From Pseudonocardia sp. (GTDB taxonomy: Bacteria; Actinomycetota; Actinomycetes; Mycobacteriales; Pseudonocardiaceae): 64,000 nt of DNA. Shown in pieces: positions 25,482-33,611 of the stretch; the first letter of the stretch is position 1; each line of letters opens with the position of its first letter. The notes beneath the pieces are model-generated. The model was not told where the DNA came from. It worked only from the letters and a program-made list of their open reading frames with translations, and did no database searches. Position numbers and translations under genes: made by a program. The DNA lies in assembly GCF_029263155.1 (NCBI RefSeq), contig NZ_JAJCYB010000046.1, forward strand, positions 62,001 through 126,000, given 5' to 3'.

Positions 25482-27157
25482 CCCCGGCTCTTTCATGAGT
25501 CGGTCGGCGTGTCGATGCCTGGATAGACGAAGTGCCTCGCTACCAGGGGAAACTGTGCTTGCTGAGGGCGCAGTCCACTCTGACGGAGAGGCACTTTCGA
25601 GGTGCAGGCTACAACGACCCGGCCGAGGATCACGGCAACCGCGGACGGGGAGGGTGTGGTGTCGCATGCCGGGTCGCGGCTGCTCGCCGACCTCGCGAAC
25701 CGGACCACGCTGACCGCGCAGCTCGCCGAGGAACTGGCCGGGCCGCGCAAGCCGCGAGCCCGGCACGATCCGGGTCGGGTGCTGGTCGATATGGCTGTAG
25801 CGGTCGCTGACGGCGCGACGACGATCTCGGATGTCGCGGTGCTCGCCGATCAGGCCGAGTTGTTCGGGTCGGTGGCGTCGGACTCGACGTGTTGGCGGCT
25901 GCTCGATCAGCTCGACACCACCCGGCTGGGCGCGGTCGCGCGGGCTCGGGCCGCGGCGCGGGAGGTCATGTGGGCGCAGCGCGCCGAGCTCACCGGGGCG
26001 CCGTTCCCGCCCGCGATGGCGGCCGGGCGGGAGCTGCCCGGGCTGGTGATCGACCTCGACGCCTCGATCGTGGTCTGTCACAGCGAGAAGGAGCACGCGG
26101 CGCCGACGTTCAAGAAGACCTTCGGCCACCACCCCATGCTCGCGTTCTGCGACAACACCGGCGAGTTCCTCGCCGCGCAGCTGCGCCGCGGGAACGCGGG
26201 CAGCAACACCGCCGCCGACCACATCGCGGTGCTCGACGCCGCGCTCATCCAGCTCCCCGACGCCCACCGCCACGGCACCCCGATCCTGGTCCGCGCCGAC
26301 ACCGCCGGCTGCACCCGGGAGTTCCTCGCTCACGTCCGCAGCCGCCGCGACGACGCGGTGAGCTGCGAGTTCTCGGTCGGCTGGGCGATCAGAGACAAGG
26401 AACGGGCCGCGATCAGCGCGATCCCCAAGACGGTGTGGACAGGCGCGATCGACACCGACGGCGGGCACCGCGACGGAGCCGGGCTGGCCGAGATCACCGG
26501 CGTCCTGCCCGCTCGATCGTTGTCCGGCTACCCGGTCGGAACACGAGTGGTCGTGCGCCGCGAGCGTCCGCACCCCGGAGCGCAGCTCGACGCGTTCGAG
26601 GAACGAGACGGGGTGGCGCTACACCGCGTTCGCCACCGACACCCGCGTCGGGCAACTCGCCCGCCTCGATGCTCGGCACCGCGCGCACGCCCGGATCGAG
26701 GACCGCATCCGCTGCGCGAAAGACGCCGGACTGGACCACTTCCCGTCCCGCTCGTTCGCGATCAATCAAGCATGGCTTGCCGTGGTCATGCTCGCCGTTG
26801 ACCTCCTCACCTGGACCCAGCACCTGCTCCTGCACGGCGAACTGGCCAAGGCCGAGCCGAAGACGCTGCGCTACCGGCTGCTCCACGTCGCCGCGAGGCT
26901 CACCCGCGGGCAACGCCGAACCTGGCTGCGCATCCAGCGTGCCTGGCCCTGGGCGCGGGACCTGGCTGCAGCGTTCACCCGGCTCGTCACGCTGCCCATC
27001 CCTGCTGGTTGATCTTCTATCCCAACACGACGAGCGGCGGGAGCCACCGGCAGAACAGCACGCCGGTCACCTCGACATGCCCACCCACCGGCACGGTTCA
27101 ACGAACATCAACCAGCTCGATCACAAGATCAGCCGACGGCTCCGTGAATCACCGGGG
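25482..27157 (+). mobile_element. IS1380-family insertion sequence
   Basis: Ends read CCCCGG...TTCA inward on the left (25482) and the matching CCGGGG on the right (27157), an imperfect terminal inverted repeat. A 4-bp CTAG lies immediately outside the left end (25478-25481), and CTAG also follows the right end once the later IS5 insertion is removed, as expected for a 4-bp target duplication. The element is about 1.68 kb and carries one transposase gene. Confidence 0.7.
25602..27012 (+). pseudogene. IS1380-family transposase, single-base frameshift
   Basis: About 470 residues across two frames. The first frame covers the DDE core start: LPGLVIDLDASIVVCHSEKE, TFGHHPMLAFCDNTGEFLA, then ILVRADTAGCTREFL and GTRVVVRRERPHPGAQLDAFEE. 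At the GGGG run 26610-26613 one extra G throws it out of frame. Removing it continues into WRYTAFATDTRVGQLARLDARH and EDRIRCAKDAGLDHFPSR, finishing at 27012. Either the element is dead or this is a homopolymer sequencing error. Confidence 0.8.
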
Positions 27158-27947
27158 CTAGGGCGTGTCTCCTAATGCCTGGAGCCAGGTGACGATGGCC
27201 TTGAGGACGGCGCCACCGCGGAAGGTCAGTGCGAGCTTGTCGTAGCGAGTCGCGAGCCCGCGCCACTGTTTGACGGTGCAGAACCCGCGCTCGACGACGT
27301 TGCGGTTGCGGTAGTCCACGGCGTCGAACGCTGGTGGGCGGCCGCCGCGAGACCCGCGACGTTTGCGGTGTCCTTGCTGGTCAGCCGGTTCAGCGATGAC
27401 CGCGACGATCCGTCGTGCCCGGAGGTGGCGGCGGATCGCCCGCGATGAGTAGGCCTTGTCTGCACGCATCCGGTCCGGGCGGGTCCGCGGCCGGCCCGGG
27501 CCGAGCCGGGCGATGCTGAGGTGGCGCATCAGGTGCGGGAACATCGGGGCGTCCCCGGCCTGGCCCGGGCCGATGAGGACCACCAAGGGGTAGCCGTGGC
27601 CGTCGACAATCTGATGGATCTTCGTCGACAGCCCGCCGCGGGACCGGCCCAAAGCGTGGTCAGCGGGTTCGACCAGCAGATTGTTGTAGTTCGATCTCGC
27701 CCCCCGTGTCCCGGGAGAGGTTCGCCGCGTGCTGATGCGCCCGGATGATCGTGGAATCAACCCCGGCGTCCCAGTTCACGATCCCGGCGCCGTCCGCGAC
27801 GCTCAACAGCGCCGCGAGCACCTGATCCCAGGTGCCGTCACCGCTGTAGCGGCGGTGCCGCTTCCACAAGGTCTGCCAGGGCCCGAACACCGCCGGGACA
27901 TCACGCCACGGCAGCCCGCATCGGTACCGGTAGATGATCCCTTCGAC
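27158..27947 (-). pseudogene. IS5 transposase, C-terminal and central part
   Basis: Reads EGIIYRYRCGLPWRDVPA, FGPWQTLWKRHRRY, NWDAGVDSTIIRAH (first catalytic Asp), then after a frame change at the GGGGGG run near 27700 continues GRSRGGLSTKIHQIVDGHG, RADKAYSS (second Asp) and RNVVERGFCTVKQWR (Glu). The overlap of two frames at a G6 run resembles programmed frameshifting in IS427-group elements. The N-terminal 37 residues are displaced to 29253-29363 by the IS3 insertion, so it cannot be expressed whole. Confidence 0.8.
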
Positions 27948-27977
27948 TGAGCTTCCCCCGGTTCGCCGGAGTGCGGG

Positions 27978-28880
27978 TTACCTGTCGGCGTCGCGCTGGG
28001 TGCGACGATAGTCGTCTTCGTACTCGTCGGGTGAGAGCCCGCCGAGGCGGGCCTGGATCCGGCGCGGGTTGTACCAGCCGTCGAGGTAGCGGATCAGGGC
28101 GTGCTCGGCGTCGCGGCGGGTTGTGAAGGTGGTGCCGGGCCAGTAGAGCAGCTCGATCTTGAGGGTGGACCACAGGTTCTCGGCGAGGGCGTTGTCGTAG
28201 CTGTCCCCTGTGGACCCGGTCGACGGGGCGACACCGGCGTCGACCAGGCGCTGGGTGAGTCGCAGCGCCGTGTACTGGGCTCCCTTGTCGCTGTGAAAGA
28301 TCAACTGGCCGGGGCGCAGGTCCCGCGAGCGCAGGGCGTGGTTGAGCGCGGTGAGGACCAGCGCGGTCGTCGCACGGGGGTCGGTGGCCCAGCCGACGAC
28401 CCGGTTGGAGAACGCGTCACGCACCGAGGCCAGCCACAACACGCCCTCGCCGGTGACGATCCGGGTCAGGTCGGCCACCCAGACGCGGTTCGGCGCGGTC
28501 GCGGTGAAGTCGCGTTCGAGCAGGTCCGGCGCCGGCCGGTGGGCGGGGTTCTGCCGGGTCGAGCCGCCCTTCCAGCCGCGGCGCAGGTGGGCGCCCTGTA
28601 GGCCGTGCTCGCGCATGATCCGCTCGACGCGCTTGCGGCCGACGTGCACGCCCTGGCGGCGCAGCTCGAGCCAGACCCGCGGGGAGCCGTAGGTGGTGGC
28701 GAACTCGCTGATCGAGCGGATCTTCACGATTTGCTCGAGCAGGACGGCGTCGTCGAGCTGCCGCTGCGATGGTGACGCGCGGCGGGCGCGCCAGTCGTAG
28801 TAGGTCGAGGCCGCGATGTTCAGGACCCGTAGTACGAGACCGGCGGGGAAGTCATGGGCGTCGACGAAGCTCATGACCAC
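27978..28880 (-). CDS. IS3-family transposase OrfB (DDE integrase)
   Basis: A 300-residue OrfB with an HTH_21-type lead (FPAGLVLRVLNIAASTYYDWRAR) and an rve integrase core. Catalytic residues are in VADLTRIVTGEG (D), HSDKGAQYTALR (D) and YDNALAENLWSTLKIEL (E). It overlaps orfA by 10 nt in the -1 frame, so OrfAB is probably made by programmed frameshifting. The frame is intact and the element may be mobile. Confidence 0.92.
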   Translation of the reverse strand: MVMSFVDAHDFPAGLVLRVLNIAASTYYDWRARRASPSQRQLDDAVLLEQIVKIRSISEFATTYGSPRVWLELRRQGVHVGRKRVERIMREHGLQGAHLRRGWKGGSTRQNPAHRPAPDLLERDFTATAPNRVWVADLTRIVTGEGVLWLASVRDAFSNRVVGWATDPRATTALVLTALNHALRSRDLRPGQLIFHSDKGAQYTALRLTQRLVDAGVAPSTGSTGDSYDNALAENLWSTLKIELLYWPGTTFTTRRDAEHALIRYLDGWYNPRRIQARLGGLSPDEYEDDYRRTQRDADR

Positions 28881-29182
28881 CTCCGGGTCGGGCCGATCTC
28901 GCTGGCGAAATAGGCGCTCGCCGCGCGCAGGACCTCGTTGACCCGCCGCAGCTCGGCGTTCTCCTTCGCCAACCGCCGGTTCTCGGCGAGCATGTCGGTC
29001 GACGGCCGATCATCGCGCTCGCCCTTGTCGGCCTCCGCTTGGCGGACCCAGTTGCGCAGGGCCTCGTGATGCACCCCGAGCTGCTGCGCGAGCCCGCGGA
29101 ACGTCGGGCGGGGGTCGGACTCCCGATACAGCCGGACCGCTCGTTCGCGCAGCTCATCGGGGTACTTCTTCGGTGCGGGCAC
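28871..29182 (-). CDS. IS3-family transposase OrfA (helix-turn-helix)
   Basis: A 103-residue OrfA: PKKYPDELRERAVRLYRES and GLAQQLGVHHEALRNWVRQ form the HTH_Tnp_1 DNA-binding domain, followed by a leucine-zipper-like coiled coil (LAENRRLAKENAELRRVNEV) used for multimerisation with OrfB. It directs recognition of the terminal repeats. Confidence 0.9.
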   Translation of the reverse strand: MPAPKKYPDELRERAVRLYRESDPRPTFRGLAQQLGVHHEALRNWVRQAEADKGERDDRPSTDMLAENRRLAKENAELRRVNEVLRAASAYFASEIGPTRRWS

Positions 29183-29252
29183 CAGTGCCTTCCTTCCTGG
29201 TTCTCAAGATCGAACCAGTGTTCAGACACTCCGGCAAAGCGGGGGAACCTCA

Positions 29253-29363
29253 GACCACCCGGCGGTCATCGCGGAACGGCCGTCCCCGACGACCCGCCGA
29301 CGAGGGCAGCAACGGGGCGATCAGAGCCCACTCGGCATCGTCGAGCACCGCAGTCCGAGACAT
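29253..29363 (-). pseudogene. IS5 transposase N-terminal fragment
   Basis: ATG at 29363 reads MSRTAVLDDAEWALIAPLLP, then GRRGRPFRDDRRVV, the start of the DUF4096 domain of IS5 transposases. It is cut after the GTC codon by the IS3 element; joining it to the GAAGGG codons at 27944 restores the protein across the target duplication. Confidence 0.8.
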
Positions 29364-29413
29364 CGATCAAGCATCACCCACACGAGCCGCCCCGTTTGGG
29401 AGACACGCCCTAG

Positions 29414-29617
29414 TTGATGAGGCGTTGGTCAGGCTCCGGATCCGAGTTCGAGTACACGACCGACCAGATCGGCGCTCGGCGCGTCGATGACGCCCACTGG
29501 GTGGTGACCGTGCGGCTCGAGGGCACCTTCCCGGGTGGTGTCGCCGAGCTCGACTACCGGTTCACACTGCTGGATGACCTCGTCGCCGAACTCGTCATCG
29601 CCAACCACGCAGCCTGA
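29414..29617 (+). pseudogene. C-terminal fragment of an NTF2-like (SnoaL-type) protein
   Basis: The frame begins at the IS boundary and reads TTDQIGARRVDDAHWVVTVRLEG, GGVAELDYRFTLLDD and VAELVIANHAA, like the last strands of SnoaL/DUF4440 proteins. The N-terminal half is missing, so this is most likely a gene truncated by the insertion cascade. The following 29618-29859 holds no gene I can support. Confidence 0.55.
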
Positions 29618-29859
29618 CCGAACCCGCGCCACCCCGAGCTTCAGCGGAGAGAAGAATGTGGGGCGGATGGCCCGGTGGCGGGCGCTGCTGTCGACCATCC
29701 TCTGCGGAGCGATGCCGGCAAGGTCCGGCGTGGGGAGCTGCGCAACGAGCGGTCAAAGGGAGGGGCGGGAAGGCCCTGGCGATGCCGTGGCCCGGCCGGA
29801 TGTCGTCGCCCTCCCAGGGTTGAGCAGGTAGGGGGCCGGGCGGCCCCCGATCTGTCGCC

Positions 29860-30672
29860 TCACTTGAGGAGGAAGCCCGCGTCCACGGGGAGGGTCACGC
29901 CGGTGACCCACTTCGCCTCGTCCGACACGAGCCATGTGATCACCGATGACACGTCGGCCATTGGCATCGCGTCGACCGGCATCAGGTTGCCCCGCATGGC
30001 GTCGCCGAGCTCGGGGTTCGCCTCCAGCCATGCCGGGAAGAAGTCGTTGTTCGACATGGGGCTGTCCACGCCGGTCGGGTGGATCGTATTGACCCTGATC
30101 CGTGCGGCTGCCAGCTCCCGCGCCAGGGTCCTCATCAGACCGACGACGCCATGCTTGGCCGCGGTGTAGTGCGTGCATCCCGCGACGCCCTTGAGCCCGG
30201 CGATGGAGGACGTGATGACGATCGACCCGCCGTTTCCGGCCGCGAGCATGTGCGGGACGACCGCTCGGCAGGACTTGAACACGCCGGTGAGGTTGACATC
30301 GATCATGTCGTCCCACTGCTCGTCGCTCAACGCCCACGTGGTGTCGGAGAGGCTGAGGATTCCGGCGTTGGCCAGCAGCACGTCGATACGGTCGAACTCG
30401 CGCATCGCGGTGTCCGCCACCTGCTGCATCGCCGCGGTGTCCCGCACGTCGGCCTGGAGGGCGACACAGCGCCGGTCCTGCTGCTCGACGAGTTTGACCG
30501 TCTCGTCGAGGTCGGCGGCGTCCGCGAGCGGGAAGGGCACCGATGCGATGTCCGACGCGATGTCGCAGACGACCACGTCCGCCCCCTCGCGTGCGAGTGC
30601 CACCGCGTGGGAGCGACCCTGTCCGCGCGCGCCACCGGTGATCACGGCGACCTTGCCGTCGAGCTTGCCCAT
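29860..30672 (-). CDS. Mycofactocin-coupled SDR family oxidoreductase
   Basis: A 270-residue short-chain dehydrogenase. Cofactor motif TGGARGQGRSHAVALAREGADVV, NAG in LLANAGI, catalytic Ser in VITSSIAGLKG, and YxxxK in CTHYTAAKHGVVG. The GGARGQGRSHA start and the longer loop after the acidic CDI residues are those of mycofactocin-associated SDRs, which keep a non-exchangeable NAD(H). It probably oxidises an alcohol of the locus substrate. ATG at 30672 has AGGAAG upstream; it follows the TIM-barrel gene by 51 nt in one operon. A close paralogue lies at 40092. Confidence 0.88.
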   Translation of the reverse strand: MGKLDGKVAVITGGARGQGRSHAVALAREGADVVVCDIASDIASVPFPLADAADLDETVKLVEQQDRRCVALQADVRDTAAMQQVADTAMREFDRIDVLLANAGILSLSDTTWALSDEQWDDMIDVNLTGVFKSCRAVVPHMLAAGNGGSIVITSSIAGLKGVAGCTHYTAAKHGVVGLMRTLARELAAARIRVNTIHPTGVDSPMSNNDFFPAWLEANPELGDAMRGNLMPVDAMPMADVSSVITWLVSDEAKWVTGVTLPVDAGFLLK

Positions 30673-30723
30673 GTCCGTCTTCCTGCCTGTGGGGTTGCGT
30701 GGAGCGCGTGTCGCCCAGGGTTC

Positions 30724-31545
30724 TCAGGGCGCCAGTAGCTGGTCGAGATATGCCTTGCTGATCTCGGCGGCCCGCTGGGGGTCGCCGTCGTAGGAGTCCA
30801 ACTCGACGATCAGCCAGCCGTCGTAACGGACCTCGCGCAGCGCCGCGACCACGTCCGCGAAGTCGATCTCTCCCTGGCCGAGCGGCAGGAAGGCGAACGG
30901 GTCGGGCCGCAGGTCCTTGAGATGGACGTGGCGGACCCGGTCCGGGTAGCGGCGGATCAGCGCGGCCGGGTCCCCGCCGCCGGCCACCAGGTGTGCGGTG
31001 TCGGGGCAGAACCCGATCCGCGACCGCTTCATGACCATGTCGAGCTCGTCGGGGCTCTCCACCATCGTCGTGAGGTGGGGGTGGTAGCAGGCCTGCAGGC
31101 CGTGGCCGGTCGCGATGTCGGTCACCGCGTCGAGTGCCTCGGCCAGCCGGTCGTAGTCCTCGGCCGGGTTGCCGCTGCTGCGCCGGGCGCCCCCGCCGAC
31201 GACGAGGTGCTCCGCGCCGAAGGCGGCACCGAGCTCGGCGGTGACGGAGATCCGGTGGAGCTCGTCGGGCAGGGCGTCCCGGTAGACGAAGTTCCCACCG
31301 GCGTAGACACTGACCAGGCGAAGCCCGGTCTCCGCCAGCAGGGCCCGGAACGCGGCCGGGTCGTCAGCGAGGTCGGCGAGGTTCCCGTCGAACATCTCGA
31401 CGCCGGCGTACCCCGCGGCGGCGATGTCGCGCAGCGCCTGGTGCATCGACCCGGCGGCGCGGTAGTGCAGGTTCTTCACGCTGGTGACGCCGGTGGCGTC
31501 GGCCACCACGCCGCCCCAGGTGATCGAATGGCATCCGCTCCGCAC
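30724..31545 (-). CDS. Xylose-isomerase-like TIM-barrel sugar isomerase/epimerase
   Basis: A 273-residue AP-endonuclease-2/IolE-type TIM barrel. Metal or acid residues are likely in YAGVEMFDGN, HPHLTTMVES, FCPDTAHLVAGGGD, HVHLKDLRPDP and LIVELDSYDGD. The family includes inosose dehydratases and sugar epimerases; GQGEIDF is typical of IolE-like members. GTG at 31545 follows AGGAGG, and the promoter -10 overlaps the earlier ATG at 31572, which excludes that start. First gene of the operon with the SDR, divergent from the ROK regulator. Confidence 0.87.
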   Translation of the reverse strand: MRSGCHSITWGGVVADATGVTSVKNLHYRAAGSMHQALRDIAAAGYAGVEMFDGNLADLADDPAAFRALLAETGLRLVSVYAGGNFVYRDALPDELHRISVTAELGAAFGAEHLVVGGGARRSSGNPAEDYDRLAEALDAVTDIATGHGLQACYHPHLTTMVESPDELDMVMKRSRIGFCPDTAHLVAGGGDPAALIRRYPDRVRHVHLKDLRPDPFAFLPLGQGEIDFADVVAALREVRYDGWLIVELDSYDGDPQRAAEISKAYLDQLLAP

Positions 31546-31571
31546 GACAACCTCCTGTGTTCCGTATGTCA

Positions 31572-31601
31572 TCTAATGTCGTTGGCGTGCAGAAGTCAAC
31601 G
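31572..31601 (-). promoter_or_regulatory. Promoter P1 with shared TTGACTTCTGC box
   Basis: On the minus strand: GTTGACTTCTGCACG with -35 TTGACT (31595-31600), a 17-nt spacer and -10 TTAGAT (31572-31577), about 20 nt before the ribosome site region of the TIM-barrel gene. The TCTGC extension beyond -35 recurs at three other promoters of the locus. The site also forms GTCAA-cgc-TTGAC with the opposite strand (31596-31608). Confidence 0.7.
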
Positions 31602-31765
31602 CTTGACATACTGAACTTGAAAGGGTCGCCACGGCGGGACGGCGGCCGCAGCGAGCGGGCGACGCACGGAACGTCGTCCGGCGTCGACCGCCGGCCCGTC
31701 CGCACACGGTAGGCTCTCCCCGGCGCGAATCCGCGGCCTCGGGCCGGACATGCGGGGGGAAGGCG

Positions 31766-33034
31766 ATGACCGCGACCGACCGGGGAGCGAGTCTTCCCCC
31801 GGAGCAGTTGGACGCACTGGTCACGGTCCTCGACATGGTGCGCTCCGGTGAGGCGTGCACGCGGCCTGAGCTGGGCCGGCGGTCGGGCCTGGGACGAACC
31901 GTCGTCACCCAGCGGGTCGGCCACCTCATCGATTCCGGGCTCGTCGAGGAGGGCTCGCTCGGTCCGTCGACCGGCGGACGTGCACCTCGCCAGCTGCGCT
32001 TCCGAGCCGAGGCCGGGGCCGTGCTCGTCGCCGAGCTGGGGGCCACCAGCATCGGCGTCGGCATCACCGACCTGGCGGGCAGGCTGCTGCACCACAGCGA
32101 GCGTCCCTGGGACATCGCCGCCGGACCCGAGGCTTCGCTGGAGCAGGTGGAGGCGTCCTTCGACGAGCTCCGCGCGAAGCCTGACATCCCAAAGGTGTGG
32201 GGAATCGGGATCGGCGTCCCCGGGCCGGTCGAGATGGCCACCGGACGCCCCGTCGCGCCGCCGATCATGCCCGGATGGGACCGCTATCCCGTGCGCGACC
32301 GGCTCGGCGCGCAGTACGGCGTGCCGGTGTGCGTCGACAACGAGGTCAACGCGATGGCACTCGGCGAGTACCGGGCAGGCCTCGGCCAAGGCTTGCGGGA
32401 CCTCATCTACCTCAAGCTCGGCACGGGTATCGGAGCAGGCCTGATCTCCGGCGGCCGGCCCCATCGCGGGGCGCAGGGCTGCGCGGGGGACGTCGGGCAC
32501 GTCGCCGTCGTCGACGACACCGACGTCGTCTGCCGGTGCGGCAACGTCGGCTGCCTCGAGGCGCTCGCCGGAGGAGCCGCACTGGCGCGCGACGCGACCA
32601 CCGCCGCCACCGGCGGGCAGAGCCCGTTGCTGGCCGAGCGGCTCGCCGCCCAGGGCCACCTGAAGGCCGAGGACGTCGCTCGGGCCGCGGAGTACGGCGA
32701 TCCGGTGTCGGTCGAGCTGCTCACCCGCTCGGGACGCCTGGTCGGGACGATGCTGGCCACCCTGGTCAACTTCTACAACCCGTCGCTGGTGGTCATCGGC
32801 GGCGGCGTGGCGGCGTCGGGCGACCTGCTGCTCTCCGCGATCCGGCAGGCGGTCTACCGGCGCTCGCTCCCGCTCGCCACCCGTAACCTCCGGATCGCCC
32901 GGTCCCCCCTCGACGACCGGGCCGGGCTGATGGGTGCGGGCTTCATGGTTGTGGACGAACTGTTCTCCACCGCCCGGATCGGTACCTGGATCGCGGACGG
33001 TTCCCCGGCGGGGCGCCCGGAACTCACCGCGTGA
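31766..33034 (+). CDS. ROK-family transcriptional regulator
   Basis: A 422-residue NagC/XylR-type repressor. An N-terminal winged helix-turn-helix (residues about 18-75, ACTRPELGRRSGLGRTVVTQRV) is followed by a sugar-kinase-like ROK domain with VWGIGIGVPGPVE, VDNEVNAMALGEYRAG and GTGIGAGLI. The zinc-type motif CRCGNVGCLEAL is present. It likely binds a sugar or sugar-like effector and controls the divergent P1 and other promoters with the shared box. The 3' end overlaps convergent ubiX by 11 nt. Confidence 0.9.
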   Translation: MTATDRGASLPPEQLDALVTVLDMVRSGEACTRPELGRRSGLGRTVVTQRVGHLIDSGLVEEGSLGPSTGGRAPRQLRFRAEAGAVLVAELGATSIGVGITDLAGRLLHHSERPWDIAAGPEASLEQVEASFDELRAKPDIPKVWGIGIGVPGPVEMATGRPVAPPIMPGWDRYPVRDRLGAQYGVPVCVDNEVNAMALGEYRAGLGQGLRDLIYLKLGTGIGAGLISGGRPHRGAQGCAGDVGHVAVVDDTDVVCRCGNVGCLEALAGGAALARDATTAATGGQSPLLAERLAAQGHLKAEDVARAAEYGDPVSVELLTRSGRLVGTMLATLVNFYNPSLVVIGGGVAASGDLLLSAIRQAVYRRSLPLATRNLRIARSPLDDRAGLMGAGFMVVDELFSTARIGTWIADGSPAGRPELTA

Positions 33035-33611
33035 CGCGTGCGTCCGCGATCCCGTTCCACCGGTGGGCTGCCCCGACCTCGAGATCGAACAGGTCGAGGA
33101 CACGGCCGACGGTGTGGTCGACGATCTCCTCCAGCGAGCGCGGGCGGATGTAGAAGGCGGGCACCGGTGGCGCGATGATCGCACCCAGCTCGCTCAGCTC
33201 GGCCATCGTCCGCAGGTGGTTGCGGTGCAGAGGCGTCTCCCGCACCATCAGGACCAGACGGCGCCGCTCCTTCAGCACGACATCCGCCGCGCGAGTCAGC
33301 AGGCCGGACGTCGTCCCGGCGGCGATCTCCGACATCGACTTCACCGAGCACGGGGCCACGACCATCCCCAGCGTGCGGAACGATCCGCTGGCGATGCTCG
33401 CCCCGATGTCGTGGTGGGGGTGCACCACGTCGGCGAGGCGTTCCAGGTCGCCCGCCGTCACGTCGGCCTCGTGCGCCAGGGTCGTGTGCCCGGCCTTGCT
33501 GACCACGAGGTGCGTCTGGACGGGCCCGTCACGCAATAGCTCCAGGATGCGCAGCCCGTAGACGGCGCCGGAGGCACCCGAGATGCCGACGATCAGCCGG
33601 GGGGCGCTCAT
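33024..33611 (-). CDS. UbiX-family flavin prenyltransferase
   Basis: A 195-residue UbiX homologue that makes prenylated FMN, the cofactor of UbiD decarboxylases. FMN-binding GISGASGAVYG at the N-terminus, VVAPCSVKSMSEIAAG in the centre and RRLVLMVRETPLH before the dimethylallyl-phosphate site are present. Its start overlaps the UbiD stop by 4 nt (ATGA). It is the last gene of a six-gene minus-strand operon starting at 38766. Confidence 0.93.
   Translation of the reverse strand: MSAPRLIVGISGASGAVYGLRILELLRDGPVQTHLVVSKAGHTTLAHEADVTAGDLERLADVVHPHHDIGASIASGSFRTLGMVVAPCSVKSMSEIAAGTTSGLLTRAADVVLKERRRLVLMVRETPLHRNHLRTMAELSELGAIIAPPVPAFYIRPRSLEEIVDHTVGRVLDLFDLEVGAAHRWNGIADARVTR

Larger units (their letters stand above)
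27948..29252 (-). mobile_element. IS3-family insertion sequence
   Basis: A 1305-bp element with 26-bp imperfect terminal inverted repeats: TGAGCTTCCCCCGGTTCGCC at the left end and the complement of TGAGGTTCCCCCGCTTTGCC at the right. The two 26-bp arms differ at three positions. A 3-bp GAC duplication lies outside each end (27945-27947 and 29253-29255). It carries orfA and orfB with a 10-nt overlap and looks complete. Confidence 0.9.
27161..29410 (-). mobile_element. IS5-family insertion sequence interrupted by IS3
   Basis: Terminal inverted repeat GGGCGTGTCTCC (27161-27172) and GGAGACACGCCC (29399-29410), flanked on both sides by TA (27159-27160 and 29411-29412). It is inserted in the CTAG right-hand target copy of the IS1380 element. 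Without the inner IS3 and its extra GAC it is about 942 bp. Its transposase stop codon TAG uses the flanking TA, as seen at 27158-27160. Confidence 0.85.

Noticed and set aside
25482-29410. Composite transposon or integrative element carrying the catabolic genes
   Set aside because: The three elements are nested, not paired around cargo, and no attachment site, integrase or tRNA target is seen.
29675-30169. Plus-strand frame opposite the first SDR
   Set aside because: Antisense to a clear SDR; the part before 29860 has no recognisable protein.
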